NCBI RefSeq assembly: GCF_030929505.1
Contig: NZ_JAVFVV010000005.1
Location: 62,001 to 126,000, forward strand
Direction of reading: 5' to 3'
DNA: 64,000 nucleotides
Source of the DNA: Mesorhizobium sp. LHD-90
GTDB taxonomy: Bacteria > Pseudomonadota > Alphaproteobacteria > Rhizobiales > Rhizobiaceae
Shown here piece by piece: positions 9,501 through 18,176 of the stretch (positions within the stretch are counted from its first letter, which is position 1; the number at the start of each line of letters is the position of its first letter). Both the position numbers and the translations under genes were made by a program. The notes beneath the pieces are model-generated. The model ran no database searches, was not told the origin of the DNA, and saw only the letters and a program-made list of their open reading frames with translations.

Positions 9501-9537
9501 AAGGGCCGCTCGGCGACGCGGCCCTTCGGTTTTTTTG
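9501..9537 (+). terminator. Rho-independent terminator of the RTX gene
   Basis: A perfect 9-bp stem AAGGGCCGC (9501-9509) / GCGGCCCTT (9518-9526) is followed by TTTTTTT at 9530-9536. A smaller hairpin, GACGCCG/CGGCGTC (9472-9490), overlaps the stop codon. Together they separate this gene from the convergent efflux operon. Confidence 0.88.
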
Positions 9538-9612
9538 CGCTGCTCAGGCCTGCCTGCGGCCCCGGGAGGCGGTTGCCTCGCAATCTGCTCAGACGCGCGG
9601 GCGCTCTTTCAC

Positions 9613-12600
9613 TCACTCGCCCGGCGTGAGCACCGGCGTCTCGGTATCGGCCGCCGGGCGGTAAGGCACCAGCCGCCGCAGCGTCACATAAAACACCGGC
9701 GTCAGGAACAGGCCGACGATGGTGACGCCGAGCATGCCGGAAAACACCGCGGTGCCGAGCGACTGGCGCATCTCGGCGCCGGGGCCAGTGGCGATCATCA
9801 GCGGCACCACGCCGAGGATGAAGGCGAAGGCGGTCATCAGGATCGGCCGCAGCCGTAGCCTGGCCGCCTCGACGGCCGCCTCCACCGCTGTCGCGCCGCG
9901 TTCCTGACCTTGTCGCGCGAACTCGACGATCAGGATGGCGTTCTTGGCCGCCAGGCCGACCAGCACGATCAGGCCGATCTGCACGAGGATGTTGTTGTCT
10001 AGCCCGCGGAAGGCGACGCCGAGCAGTGCCGCCAGCACGCCGAGCGGCACGATCAGCACGATCGCAAACGGCATGACCCAGCTTTCATACTGCGCGGCGA
10101 GCGCCAGGAACACGAACAGTACCGACAGGCCGAAGATGAAGATCGCCGTGTTGCCGGTCTGCCGCTCCTGCAACGCCAGTTCGGTCCATTCGTAGGAGGT
10201 CCCCTGCGGCAGGTTCTCGGCCGCCACCTTCTCCATCAGGTCGAGCGCCGTGCCGGTCGACACGCCGGGCGCGGCGTTGCCTTGCAGCGGCACCGACACA
10301 TACATGTTGTAGCGCTGCACCAGCGAGGGCCCGGTGACGTCGCGGATTTCGACCAGCGTGCCGAGCGGCACCAGCGCGCCCGTCGCCGAGCGCACCTTCA
10401 GCCTCAATATGTCGTCGCGTTCGACGCGGAACGCCTGGTCGGCCTGCGCCCGCACCTGGTAGACGCGGCCGAAAGCGTTGAAGTCGTTGACGTAGGACGT
10501 GCCGAGATTGATCGACAGGGTCTCGAAGATGTTGGGGATCGGCACGTTGAGCATGCGCGCCTTGTCGCGGTCGATCTCCAGGAAGAATTGCGGGCTCGAG
10601 GTGGAGAAGGTGGTGTACACGCCGGTCAGGCCGGGAGTCTGGTTGGCGACACCCATGATCTGGTAGGCAAGTCCCAGGATCGGCCGCATGTCGGCGCTGT
10701 TGCGCTCCTGCAGCATCATCTTGAAGCCGCCGGAACTGCCGATGCCGCGCACCGAGGGCGGCGGCACGGCGATGATGAAGGCTTCCTGGATGCTCTGCAG
10801 GCTGCCGAACAACTGGCCGATGATCTGGCCGGCCGACTGGCCGTGCTCGAGCCGTTCCTCAAAACTCTTGAACGGCGCGAAGACCACGCCGGCATTGCTG
10901 GCGTTGGTGAAGGTCGCGCCTGAGAAGCCGGCGAAGGCGACCGCGTTGGCGACCCCCGGCGTGTTGCGGATGATCTCGGACGCCTTCTGCACCACCGCGT
11001 CGGTGCGGCCCAGCGAGGCGCCTTCCGGCAACTGGATGACCACGATCGCGTAACCCTGGTCCATCTGCGGGATGAAGCCGCGCGGCACGGTCTGGAGCAT
11101 GTGGTAGGTGGCATAGATCAGCCCGGCGAAGATCGCCAGCATGACCAGCAGCATCGTTGTCGAGCCGACGAGGAAATGCACCAGCCTGGAATAGCCGTGC
11201 GCCATTCTGTCGAAACCGCTGTTGAAGCCGTTGGCGAGCGTGCGGCCGAAGCGGGCGAGGAAGAAGTTCGAATGCTGCGTGCCGTGCGGCTTGAACAGAA
11301 CGCCCGCCAGCGCCGGCGACAGCGTCAGCGAGTTGAAGGCCGAGATCGCGGTGGACACCGCGATGGTGATCGCGAATTGCTGGTAGAACTGGCCGGAGAT
11401 GCCGGGAATGAAGGCGGTCGGCACGAACACCGCGATCAGCACCAGCGAGATGGCTATGACCGCCGTGCCCACCTCGTCCATTGTGCGGTGCGCGGCGGCG
11501 CGCGGACCGAGCCCCATGGCGATGTTGCGCTCGACGTTCTCGACCACCACGATGGCGTCGTCGACGACGATGCCGACGGCCAGCACCAGACCGAACAGCG
11601 TCAGCATGTTGAGCGAGAAGCCGAAGGCCAGCAGCACCGCCAGCGTGCCGATCAGCGATACCGGGATCGCCACGATCGGCACGATCGCCATGCGCCAGCT
11701 TTGCAGGAAGACGATGATGACGATGACGACCAGCAGGATCGCCTCGATGATGGTCTTGTAGACCTCGTTGATCGATTCGGCGATGAACTCGGTCGGGTTG
11801 TAGATGATGTCGTAGGCGAGCCCCTTCGGGAAATCCGCCGAAAGCTGCTTGATCGTCGTCTGGATCTCTTCGGCCGAGGCCAGCGCGTTGGTACCGGGCC
11901 GCTGGAAGATGCCGAGCGCCACGGCCGCCTTGCCGTTGAGATAGGAGTTGGTGACGTAGTCCTTGGCGCCGAGCTCGATGCGCGCAACATCCTGCAGCGT
12001 GATCAGCCGGCCGTCCTCGGTGGACTTGACGATGACATAGCGGAAATCGCGGGCGTCGTCGAAACGGCCCTGCGTCGTCACCGTGTACTGGAAGGCCGAG
12101 CCGTCGTCGATCGGCGGCGCGCCGATCGAGCCGCCGGAGACCTGCACGTTCTGCTGGCGCAGCGCTTCGACAACGTCGCCGGCGGTCATGCCGTAGCCCG
12201 ACAGCTTTTGCGGGTCGAGCCAGATGCGCAGCGAATATTCGCGCTCGCCGAAGATCTGCACGTCGCCGACGCCGTCGAGCCGCAGCAGTACGTCGCGCAC
12301 CCGGGTGCGGGCATAGTTGGAGACGTAGAGCTGGTCGTAGGTATCGTCGGGCGACAGCATGTGCACGACCATCATCAGGTCGGGCGAGCTCTTCGCCGTG
12401 GTGATGCCGAGCCGGCGCACCTCCTCGGGAAGCCGCGCCTCGGCGATCGACACCCGGTTCTGCACCAGCACCTGCGCCTGGTCGAGGTCGGTGCCGAGCT
12501 TGAAGGTGATGGTGAGCGCCATCGAGCCGTCGTTGGAGGAATAGGACGACATGTAGAGCATGTGCTCCACGCCGTTGACTTCCTGCTCGATCGGCGTCGC

Positions 12601-12789
12601 CACGGTGGCGGCGATGGTCTCGGCGTCGGCCCCCGGATAGGAGGCGCGCACCACGATGGTCGGCGGCGCGATCTCGGGATACTGCGCGACCGGTAGCTGC
12701 GTGTAGGCTATGCCGCCGACGATCAGCAGCACGATCGACAGCACCGCCGCGAAGATCGGGCGGTTGACGAAGAAGTGGGCAAAGCTCAT
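9613..12789 (-). CDS. RND multidrug efflux transporter, inner-membrane subunit
   Basis: 1058 residues, the usual size of AcrB/MexB/BepE-type pumps. It starts FAHFFVNRPIFAAVL with the first membrane helix and has the 1+5+1+5 helix pattern split by two large periplasmic loops. Helix 4 holds the proton-relay pair in LAVGIVVDDAIVVVENVER. The protein exports drugs or bile-like compounds using proton motive force, in complex with a periplasmic adaptor and a TolC-type channel. Its ATG overlaps the stop of the adaptor gene by four bases, so the two are translationally coupled. No outer-membrane channel gene is adjacent, so a TolC elsewhere must serve. The substrate cannot be read from sequence. Confidence 0.95.
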   Translation of the reverse strand: MSFAHFFVNRPIFAAVLSIVLLIVGGIAYTQLPVAQYPEIAPPTIVVRASYPGADAETIAATVATPIEQEVNGVEHMLYMSSYSSNDGSMALTITFKLGTDLDQAQVLVQNRVSIAEARLPEEVRRLGITTAKSSPDLMMVVHMLSPDDTYDQLYVSNYARTRVRDVLLRLDGVGDVQIFGEREYSLRIWLDPQKLSGYGMTAGDVVEALRQQNVQVSGGSIGAPPIDDGSAFQYTVTTQGRFDDARDFRYVIVKSTEDGRLITLQDVARIELGAKDYVTNSYLNGKAAVALGIFQRPGTNALASAEEIQTTIKQLSADFPKGLAYDIIYNPTEFIAESINEVYKTIIEAILLVVIVIIVFLQSWRMAIVPIVAIPVSLIGTLAVLLAFGFSLNMLTLFGLVLAVGIVVDDAIVVVENVERNIAMGLGPRAAAHRTMDEVGTAVIAISLVLIAVFVPTAFIPGISGQFYQQFAITIAVSTAISAFNSLTLSPALAGVLFKPHGTQHSNFFLARFGRTLANGFNSGFDRMAHGYSRLVHFLVGSTTMLLVMLAIFAGLIYATYHMLQTVPRGFIPQMDQGYAIVVIQLPEGASLGRTDAVVQKASEIIRNTPGVANAVAFAGFSGATFTNASNAGVVFAPFKSFEERLEHGQSAGQIIGQLFGSLQSIQEAFIIAVPPPSVRGIGSSGGFKMMLQERNSADMRPILGLAYQIMGVANQTPGLTGVYTTFSTSSPQFFLEIDRDKARMLNVPIPNIFETLSINLGTSYVNDFNAFGRVYQVRAQADQAFRVERDDILRLKVRSATGALVPLGTLVEIRDVTGPSLVQRYNMYVSVPLQGNAAPGVSTGTALDLMEKVAAENLPQGTSYEWTELALQERQTGNTAIFIFGLSVLFVFLALAAQYESWVMPFAIVLIVPLGVLAALLGVAFRGLDNNILVQIGLIVLVGLAAKNAILIVEFARQGQERGATAVEAAVEAARLRLRPILMTAFAFILGVVPLMIATGPGAEMRQSLGTAVFSGMLGVTIVGLFLTPVFYVTLRRLVPYRPAADTETPVLTPGE

Positions 12790-13979
12790 TGCGTCTGGCC
12801 TTCGGTCGCCTTCGGCGGCAGGGTGGTCATCTCCGGCTTGACGGTGACGCCGGGGCGCACCCGCATCAGGCCGTTGACGACGATGGTCTCGTCGCCGGTC
12901 AGCCCCTCGCGGATCACCCGGTAGCCGTCGATGCGCGGGCCGGTGCGCACAGGCTTGGTCGAGACCAGGCCGGCATCGTCGACCACATAGACGATGCGGC
13001 GGTTCTGGTCGGCGCCGATCGCCTCGTCCGGCAGAAGGATGCCGGGATGCGGCAGCGAGCCGGGAACGTTGACGCGGCCGAACATGCCGGGCTGCAGCAC
13101 GCCGTCCTTGTTGTCGAAGCGGGCGCGCACGCGCATCGTGCCGGTCTGCTGATCCAGCCGGTTCTCGGCGAAGTCGAGCCTGCCGTTGAATGCCGCCTCG
13201 TTGCGGTCGGCGACGCGGACCACCACGTCGAGCCCGCCGCCGCCTTCCTGCATCACGTCGCCTCGGGTGCGCGCATCACGCGCATAGGCGAAATATGAGC
13301 GCTCATCGATGTCGAAGTAAAAATCGATCGGGTCGACGGCCACGATCGTCGTCAGCAGCGTCGAATCAGGCTGCACCAGATTGCCCACCGACACCAGCCG
13401 GCGGCCGATGCGGCCGGCGAGCGGCGCCTTGATCTCGGTGAATTCGAGGTTGAGGCTGGCGGTTCGCAGCGAGGCCTGCGCACCGTTGTGCTGGGCTTGG
13501 CCGGCCAGGAACTCGCGGCGGCGGTCGTCGAGCGCGGAAGCGGACAAGTTGCCCGTCTTGGCGAGTTGTTCGGCCCGTTCGAGTTGCATCTTGGCGAATT
13601 CCAGCGCGCTGGTGGTCACGTCCACCTGCGACTTGGCTGCATCGTAGGCAGCCTGGTACGGGCGCTGGTCGATGGTGAACAGCAGGTCGTCCTTGTTGAC
13701 CAAAGCGCCGTCGCGGAAATGGACTTCCTGCAGGTAACCGGCGACGCGCGAGCGGACAGCAACCTCGTCAACGGCCTCGAAGCGGCCGACGAACTCGTCG
13801 TCCTCGACGATGTCGCGAACCACTGGCTTTGCCACGGTGACCGGCGGGGGTGGCGCCTGCTGGGCCAGCGCTGCGGTCGCCGTGAACAGCGCCGCCGCCA
13901 GGAATCCGGCGATCGGGAGGCGCGGCGCGATACTCAGCATGGATGGACGAGAAGAAGGTTTGTCGGCTGTGCTGTGCAT
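12786..13979 (-). CDS. RND efflux periplasmic adaptor (membrane fusion protein)
   Basis: 397 residues. A signal peptide covers about residues 15-40 (IAGFLAAALFTATAALA, then QQAPPP); no lipobox cysteine is present, unlike AcrA. The barrel-sandwich half-motifs are SRVAGYLQEVHFRDGALV near 80 and IKAPLAGRIGRRLVSVGNLV near 190, with an alpha-helical hairpin between them and a beta-barrel after. It bridges the inner-membrane pump encoded next (four-base overlap) to an outer-membrane channel. GAGAGAGGG lies upstream of the ATG. The order adaptor-pump without channel resembles BepDE-like operons of rhizobia and Brucella. No TetR repressor gene is adjacent. Confidence 0.93.
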   Translation of the reverse strand: MHSTADKPSSRPSMLSIAPRLPIAGFLAAALFTATAALAQQAPPPPVTVAKPVVRDIVEDDEFVGRFEAVDEVAVRSRVAGYLQEVHFRDGALVNKDDLLFTIDQRPYQAAYDAAKSQVDVTTSALEFAKMQLERAEQLAKTGNLSASALDDRRREFLAGQAQHNGAQASLRTASLNLEFTEIKAPLAGRIGRRLVSVGNLVQPDSTLLTTIVAVDPIDFYFDIDERSYFAYARDARTRGDVMQEGGGGLDVVVRVADRNEAAFNGRLDFAENRLDQQTGTMRVRARFDNKDGVLQPGMFGRVNVPGSLPHPGILLPDEAIGADQNRRIVYVVDDAGLVSTKPVRTGPRIDGYRVIREGLTGDETIVVNGLMRVRPGVTVKPEMTTLPPKATEGQTQ

Positions 13980-14239
13980 GGGGAACCCTCTCTCGCAACG
14001 CCAGGCCAGTCTCGTACGCTAGATCGATTTATGGACTCGGCAGGCGGCGATCAAGCCCTGCTGCGACGCAACATAGCGGCCGAGCGAGTCCAGGCGATGC
14101 ACGATCCTGACATTCTTTTGCCCGAAACCGCTAGGACCGCGAGTTGAACGCGGCCGGACGCGCGGTGTTCGCGCAGCTCGTTCCAACGATGGCGCAAGGC
14201 CCGAAAAACCGTCGACTCGCGAAACCGCTCCAGCATGCT

Positions 14240-14566
14240 TTAGGAACAGTCGCGGCGCAGATATTCGTTGCCGTGGATCTGGTTCTGGCAGGACGGCCGC
14301 ATGCGTGGGACGACCGGTTTGGGCCTGTATCGCTGCATCCGCATGCGGTCCTGCTCGCGATACCGGCGCTGATCCGCCTGATAGTCCAGTTGCCGCTGGC
14401 GGCGCTCGATCGATGGCAGGGGCAGGCCGAGCCGCTTCTGCATCAGGTCGTTCTGCATGCGCTGTTGCTGGCGTATCTCCAAGGCATGGCCTCGCGCCGG
14501 TGCGCCGGCAACTGCCGCGAGCACAATCAGGGCGGAGGCTGTGATCCTGGTGGCGAAACCTGGCAT
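14240..14566 (-). CDS. small exported basic protein of unknown function
   Basis: 108 residues from the ATG at 14566. A signal peptide is clear (about residues 8-29, ITASALIVLAAVAGAPARG HA). The mature part is rich in Arg and Gln (EIRQQQRMQNDLMQKR, DYQADQRRYREQDRMRMQRY) and ends with two cysteines (CQNQ and RRDCS) that could pair in the periplasm. The frame is open further upstream to 14692, but that extension lacks a signal-peptide-like start. It is divergent from the dehydrogenase at 14711. No family is recognised. Confidence 0.6.
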   Translation of the reverse strand: MPGFATRITASALIVLAAVAGAPARGHALEIRQQQRMQNDLMQKRLGLPLPSIERRQRQLDYQADQRRYREQDRMRMQRYRPKPVVPRMRPSCQNQIHGNEYLRRDCS

Positions 14567-14710
14567 GGCGAACGTCTTTCGTGGAACGGCCGTCTGCGGA
14601 TGTAGATAGTGTGTCCCCGCGGCGGCACCAGTGCAACCCACGGGAATGGGAGGCCGGCTGTTGACGTTGCGCCGTGGCTTCACCACCTTCAACCTTCAGG
14701 AGAGCACACG

Positions 14711-15499
14711 ATGAAGCTTCAGGGCAAGGTGGCGATCGTGACCGGGGCGGCCGGCGGCATAGGTTTCGCCATCGCCCGGCGTTTCCTGCAGGAAGGCTGC
14801 AAGGTGGCGATCGCCGACATCGACAACGAACGCGGCGGCAAGGCGGAACGCGACCTTTCCGGCTTCGGCTCCGTCCGCTTCGTCAAGACCGATGTCGGAC
14901 GGCGGCTGGACGTCCATAATCTCGTCGCGGCGACGCTCGAGGATTTCGGCGACATCGACGTGCTGGTCAGCAATGCCGGGATCGTCCACAGCCAATCCTT
15001 CCTGGACCTCAGTGAGGAGGATTTCGACCGCGTTCTGCACGTCAACCTGAAAGGCGCATTCCTGACCGGACAGGCGGTCGCGCGCTACATGGTCGAGAAG
15101 GTGCAGCGGGGCGGCAGTCCGGGCTCGATCGTCAACATGTCGTCGGTCAACGCGGTCGTCGCCATCCCGGACCTGGTCGCCTATTCCGTCTCCAAAGGGG
15201 GTGTGAACCAGTTGACCCGCGTCATGGCGTTGGCGCTCGCGCCGCACGGAATCCGCGTCAACGCCATCGGGCCGGGCTCGATCGCCACCGAAATGCTGTC
15301 GGCGGCCAACAGCGACGCGGACGCACGCGACCGCCTTCTATCGCGCACGCCACTCGGCCGCATCGGCGACCCCGACGAGATCGCGGCAATCGCCGCCTTT
15401 CTCGCCTCGGACGAGGCCAGCTACGTCACCGGCCAGACGCTTTATGCCGATGGCGGCCGGCTGGCGCTGAATTACACCGTGCCTGTTCCCAAGGGCTGA
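14711..15499 (+). CDS. short-chain dehydrogenase/reductase (classical SDR)
   Basis: 262 residues. The cofactor motif TGAAGGIG is at about 12-19, the structural NAG motif is in LVSNAGIV near 88, and the catalytic set is Ser in NMSSVN with YSVSK about 13 residues later. The C-terminal GPGSIATEM and YADGG segments fit the family. It probably reduces or oxidises a hydroxyl/keto group with NAD(P); the acidic residue after strand 2 (IADID) favours NAD. The start has AGGAGA at 14698-14703. The substrate is unknown. The first predicted operator of the next island begins 15 bases after its stop. Confidence 0.9.
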   Translation: MKLQGKVAIVTGAAGGIGFAIARRFLQEGCKVAIADIDNERGGKAERDLSGFGSVRFVKTDVGRRLDVHNLVAATLEDFGDIDVLVSNAGIVHSQSFLDLSEEDFDRVLHVNLKGAFLTGQAVARYMVEKVQRGGSPGSIVNMSSVNAVVAIPDLVAYSVSKGGVNQLTRVMALALAPHGIRVNAIGPGSIATEMLSAANSDADARDRLLSRTPLGRIGDPDEIAAIAAFLASDEASYVTGQTLYADGGRLALNYTVPVPKG

Positions 15500-15513
15500 A
15501 CCCGTGTCGGACA

Positions 15514-15533
15514 CCTGACAGAGTGCTGTCAGG
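15514..15533 (+). promoter_or_regulatory. palindromic operator 1 (probable WYL-regulator site)
   Basis: The sequence CCTGACAG-AGTG-CTGTCAGG is a perfect inverted repeat with 8-bp arms. It ends 44 bases before the ATG of the DUF1127 gene. A smaller palindrome, GTGTC-G-GACAC, abuts it at 15504-15514. A second copy of the motif (16410-16433) has the same distance to its gene. The adjacent WYL regulator is the likeliest ligand, which is inference. Confidence 0.7.
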
Positions 15534-15577
15534 AGGGGTGTGCGACAATGGCTTCGCTAAGATGAGGAGAAGCCGTC

Positions 15578-15742
15578 ATGAACCCGCTGAACGTCGTCCG
15601 CTCGATCCGCCAGTATACGGGCAAGATGCAGACCCTGCGCAACCAGGCCCGTACCGAGCGGTACCTCAATTCGCTGCCGGCCAGCATCCGCAAGGACATC
15701 GGCTGGCCGGACCGGTTCGGAAAGCAGACGTCCTTCCAATAA
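15578..15742 (+). CDS. DUF1127-like small protein
   Basis: 54 residues, basic, beginning MNPLNVVRSIRQ and ending FGKQTSFQ. The central segment TERYLNSLPASIRKDIGWPD resembles the LSDRELRDIGL signature of DUF1127 proteins, here as LPASIRKDIGWP. DUF1127 proteins of alphaproteobacteria include RNA-binding regulators of phosphate and carbon metabolism, but this copy is divergent. The start is secured by GAGGAGA at 15564-15570. It lies directly behind operator 1 and 71 bases before the DJ-1/PfpI gene, so both are probably one transcript. Confidence 0.75.
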   Translation: MNPLNVVRSIRQYTGKMQTLRNQARTERYLNSLPASIRKDIGWPDRFGKQTSFQ

Positions 15743-15813
15743 GGACTTGATTCCGAAGCAATATCCGTATGGCGGCGCATAGTGTGCCGCCTGTGTAGCG
15801 AAGGAGCAGATCG

Positions 15814-16404
15814 ATGCCGGACCCCAAAACGATCGGTTTTGTTTTCGTCGAGGGTTTTGCCGATTGGGAGTTCGGCCTGCTGTCCGCTTCCGCCGTCGAA
15901 TGGTTCGGCGCGAGGGCCGTTGCGCTGTCGCCGGACTGCAACGCCGTGCGTTCGATGGCCGGCTTCCTGCTGACACCGGAACGCGGCATCGCTGCGGATG
16001 AAAATGCCGATCTCGACGCGGTTGCTGTGATCGGCTCCGATCTGTGGCCGTCGCCCGAGGCGCCGGACATGTCGCCGCTGCTTTCGGCCGTTGCCAGGCG
16101 CGGCGGTGTGGTCGGCGGCATCTGCGGCGGCACGCTGCCACTGGCGCGCGCCGGACTGTTTGCGCAGGCGAAACACACCAGCAATGGCCGCGACTGGATC
16201 CTGACCCACCTGCCGGACTATGCGGGACGCGAAAGATACGCCGACGTGCAGCATGCCTTGGCGGATGGCAGGATCATATCCGCCCCGGGATCGGCTCCCG
16301 GCACCTTCGCTCATGCCTTCCTGTCGACCCTTTATCCTGAGCGCGGTGCAGAGCTTGCCGACATGAAGGCGCTCTATGCCCGCGAGCATCTGTCCGCATC
16401 ATGA
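15814..16404 (+). CDS. DJ-1/PfpI family protein (class I glutamine amidotransferase-like)
   Basis: 196 residues. The alpha/beta core carries the nucleophile elbow GGICGGTLPLARAGL with the cysteine near residue 108, and the N-terminal acid-bearing strand FVFVEGFADWE. Such proteins include chaperones, deglycases and isocyanide hydratases. AAGGAG stands before the ATG. It is the second gene after operator 1, and the second operator begins 6 bases after its stop. Sharing a promoter motif with a VOC-fold gene suggests a joint role in handling reactive metabolites; this is inference. Confidence 0.85.
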   Translation: MPDPKTIGFVFVEGFADWEFGLLSASAVEWFGARAVALSPDCNAVRSMAGFLLTPERGIAADENADLDAVAVIGSDLWPSPEAPDMSPLLSAVARRGGVVGGICGGTLPLARAGLFAQAKHTSNGRDWILTHLPDYAGRERYADVQHALADGRIISAPGSAPGTFAHAFLSTLYPERGAELADMKALYAREHLSAS

Positions 16405-16409
16405 CTGGC

Positions 16410-16433
16410 CTCCTGACAGAATGCTGTCAGGAG
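16410..16433 (+). promoter_or_regulatory. palindromic operator 2 (probable WYL-regulator site)
   Basis: CTCCTGACAG-AATG-CTGTCAGGAG is a perfect inverted repeat with 10-bp arms. Its 8-bp core arms are identical to operator 1, and the core ends 44 bases before the VOC start codon, exactly as operator 1 does for its gene. A looser repeat TGACA-N7-TGTCA follows at about 16439-16455. Confidence 0.72.
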
Positions 16434-16475
16434 CGTCGTGACAAGAGTAGTGTCAGCAGTTCGAGGAGAGCCGCA

Positions 16476-16859
16476 ATGGCCAGCTATACGCCGCCCAAAG
16501 CATCGATCTGGTTTAAGATTCCGGTCGCCGACATGGACGCCGCCCAGCGGTTCTATGGTGCGGTGCTGCAGAATGAACTGACCCACGAGGAAACCGGACC
16601 GAATCCCATCGCGATGTTCGCCGCGCAGGATCGCATGGCGTCGGGTCATCTCTATCCCGGCAAGCCGGCTCCCGCCGGCACCGGGCCGACGGTTCATCTA
16701 GCGGTCGCGGCACCCATCGAGGACGGGCTGAAGCGAGTCGCCGACAATGGCGGACAGGTGGTCTCTCCCGTGATCGACATTCCGTCCGGCCGTTTCGCCT
16801 ATTGCCTCGATCCGGACGGCAACAGTTTTGGTCTGTTCGTCCCGGCGGTGGCCGCCTGA
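16476..16859 (+). CDS. VOC family (glyoxalase/bleomycin-resistance fold) protein
   Basis: 127 residues. Two beta-alpha-beta-beta-beta modules are visible: one opening WFKIPVADMDAAQRFYGAVL and one opening VHLAVAAPIEDGLKRV, ending in DPDGNSFGLF. Such proteins bind a metal and act as isomerases, dioxygenases or drug-binding proteins. The ATG at 16476 follows GAGGAGA at 16463-16469; the frame continues upstream through operator 2, so a longer form is unlikely. Its stop TGA overlaps the next ATG by one base, hence coupled translation. Confidence 0.88.
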   Translation: MASYTPPKASIWFKIPVADMDAAQRFYGAVLQNELTHEETGPNPIAMFAAQDRMASGHLYPGKPAPAGTGPTVHLAVAAPIEDGLKRVADNGGQVVSPVIDIPSGRFAYCLDPDGNSFGLFVPAVAA

Positions 16860-17263
16860 TGAAGACATGGACTGACAGGCTCGATGCCGGCGAAGCGGTG
16901 ATAAAGCCAACGCCGCGCACCGTTGGCGACGTTGTCGAGGGACAGACGATGCTGGTGCCGACTGCGCGGCAGGTCGATCAGTTCATCCGCTCGATCCCGC
17001 CTGGCGCCAGGATCGACGTGCGCGCGCTGCGCACCGCCATGGCGATCGAGCACGGCGCGGAGGTATCCTGTCCTGTCTATACGGGATATCATCTGCGTAC
17101 CGTCGCGGAAGCAGCCAACGAAGCGCTGGAACGGGGCGTGCCGCTGGAAGACATAACCCCCTTCTGGCGGGTGCTCGATGCCAGCACGCCGACGACCAAA
17201 AAACTGTCATTCGGCGCGGAGTTCGTCGCAAAGCAGCGGCGGCGGGAAGGACTGGGAGATTGA
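16859..17263 (+). CDS. conserved protein, weakly MGMT/Ada DNA-binding-domain-like
   Basis: 134 residues. The middle region (RSIPPGARIDVRALRTAMA, then CPVYTGYHLRTVAEAANEAL and ITPFWRVLD) recalls the helix-turn-helix domain of O6-alkylguanine transferases and Atl proteins. The PCHR active-site box is absent, so a repair transferase is not supported. The resemblance is recalled, not computed. It overlaps the VOC gene by one base (ATGA) and precedes the WYL regulator by three bases, so all three should be one operon. Confidence 0.7.
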   Translation: MKTWTDRLDAGEAVIKPTPRTVGDVVEGQTMLVPTARQVDQFIRSIPPGARIDVRALRTAMAIEHGAEVSCPVYTGYHLRTVAEAANEALERGVPLEDITPFWRVLDASTPTTKKLSFGAEFVAKQRRREGLGD

Positions 17264-17266
17264 TCG

Positions 17267-17986
17267 ATGCGGCGCGCGGACCGGCTCTTCCAGATCGTTC
17301 AGCATTTTCGCGGCGGCCGTCTGGTGACGGCGCAGAAACTCGGCCAATGGCTCGAGGTTTCGGAGCGCACCATCTATCGCGACATCGCCGATTTGCAGTC
17401 GACCGGCGTGCCGATCGACGGCGAGGCAGGCGTCGGCTACATCATGCGGGAAGGCTTCGACCTTCCACCGCTCATGTTCACGCGTGACGAGATCGTGGCG
17501 CTGGTCGCCGGCGCCCGCATGGTGCGCGCCTTCGGCGGCGCGGCGATGGCGCGGGCGGCCGAGGAGGCACTGGTCAAGATCGGCGCGGTGCTGCCCGACA
17601 GCGAGAAGGACCGCATCGCCCGCACCGAGATCCACACGCCCATGTGGGTGGTCAGCGACGCCGACCGCCAGGCCATCGACTTGATCGAGCGCGCGGTGGA
17701 GAACCGCGCGGTGCTCACCCTCGACTATAGGGACGAGGGCGGCCGAAGCTCGATGCGCGACGTGCGGCCGCTCGGCCTGTGGTTCTGGGGAAAGGTGTGG
17801 ACGCTGGTCGCCTGGTGCGAGATGCGCGGCGATTTCCGCGCCTTCCGCATCGACCGCATCGCCAGCGTCATCTGCGCCGAGCGCAAGTTCAAGCCTGAAA
17901 AGGGCAAGACGCTCGCCGACTTCTACCGAACCATGGAACGCAGCGGCGACGACATGGCATCGAACCGGCAGGCGCGCGAGTCCTGA
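17267..17986 (+). CDS. YafY-type HTH/WYL transcriptional regulator
   Basis: 239 residues. The N-terminal winged helix (residues 1-60: RADRLFQIVQHF, then VSERTIYRDIADLQSTGVPI) is of the DeoR/HTH_11 type. A WYL-type ligand-binding domain fills about 135-225 (LTLDYRDEG, WGKVWTLVAWCEMRGDFR, FRIDRI). It is the last gene of the VOC operon and so would be autoregulated if it binds the palindromes at 15514 and 16410. WYL regulators sense small molecules or nucleic acids; the signal here is unknown. Confidence 0.9.
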   Translation: MRRADRLFQIVQHFRGGRLVTAQKLGQWLEVSERTIYRDIADLQSTGVPIDGEAGVGYIMREGFDLPPLMFTRDEIVALVAGARMVRAFGGAAMARAAEEALVKIGAVLPDSEKDRIARTEIHTPMWVVSDADRQAIDLIERAVENRAVLTLDYRDEGGRSSMRDVRPLGLWFWGKVWTLVAWCEMRGDFRAFRIDRIASVICAERKFKPEKGKTLADFYRTMERSGDDMASNRQARES

Positions 17987-18176
17987 ACAGCGTCCCGACG
18001 GTGGGTCGGGCTGGACAGCGCACCGGATCCCTTGTCGGTCTCGGCTGACCTCTGGCGCCGGTCGGGCTGCCGGCTACCCAAGATGGATCGGCCGTCGTGA
18101 CAATTTTGAGGTCGAAATAAAGATTTCAGTAGGACGGCCACCGCATAGTCTGCGCCTTTATCATTGGGGGGCCGAC

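Noticed and set aside
14051-14236. 61-residue minus-strand frame upstream of the adaptor gene
   Set aside because: The N-terminal half looks protein-like, but the rest changes quality and would need a frameshift; no ribosome binding site or family was seen.
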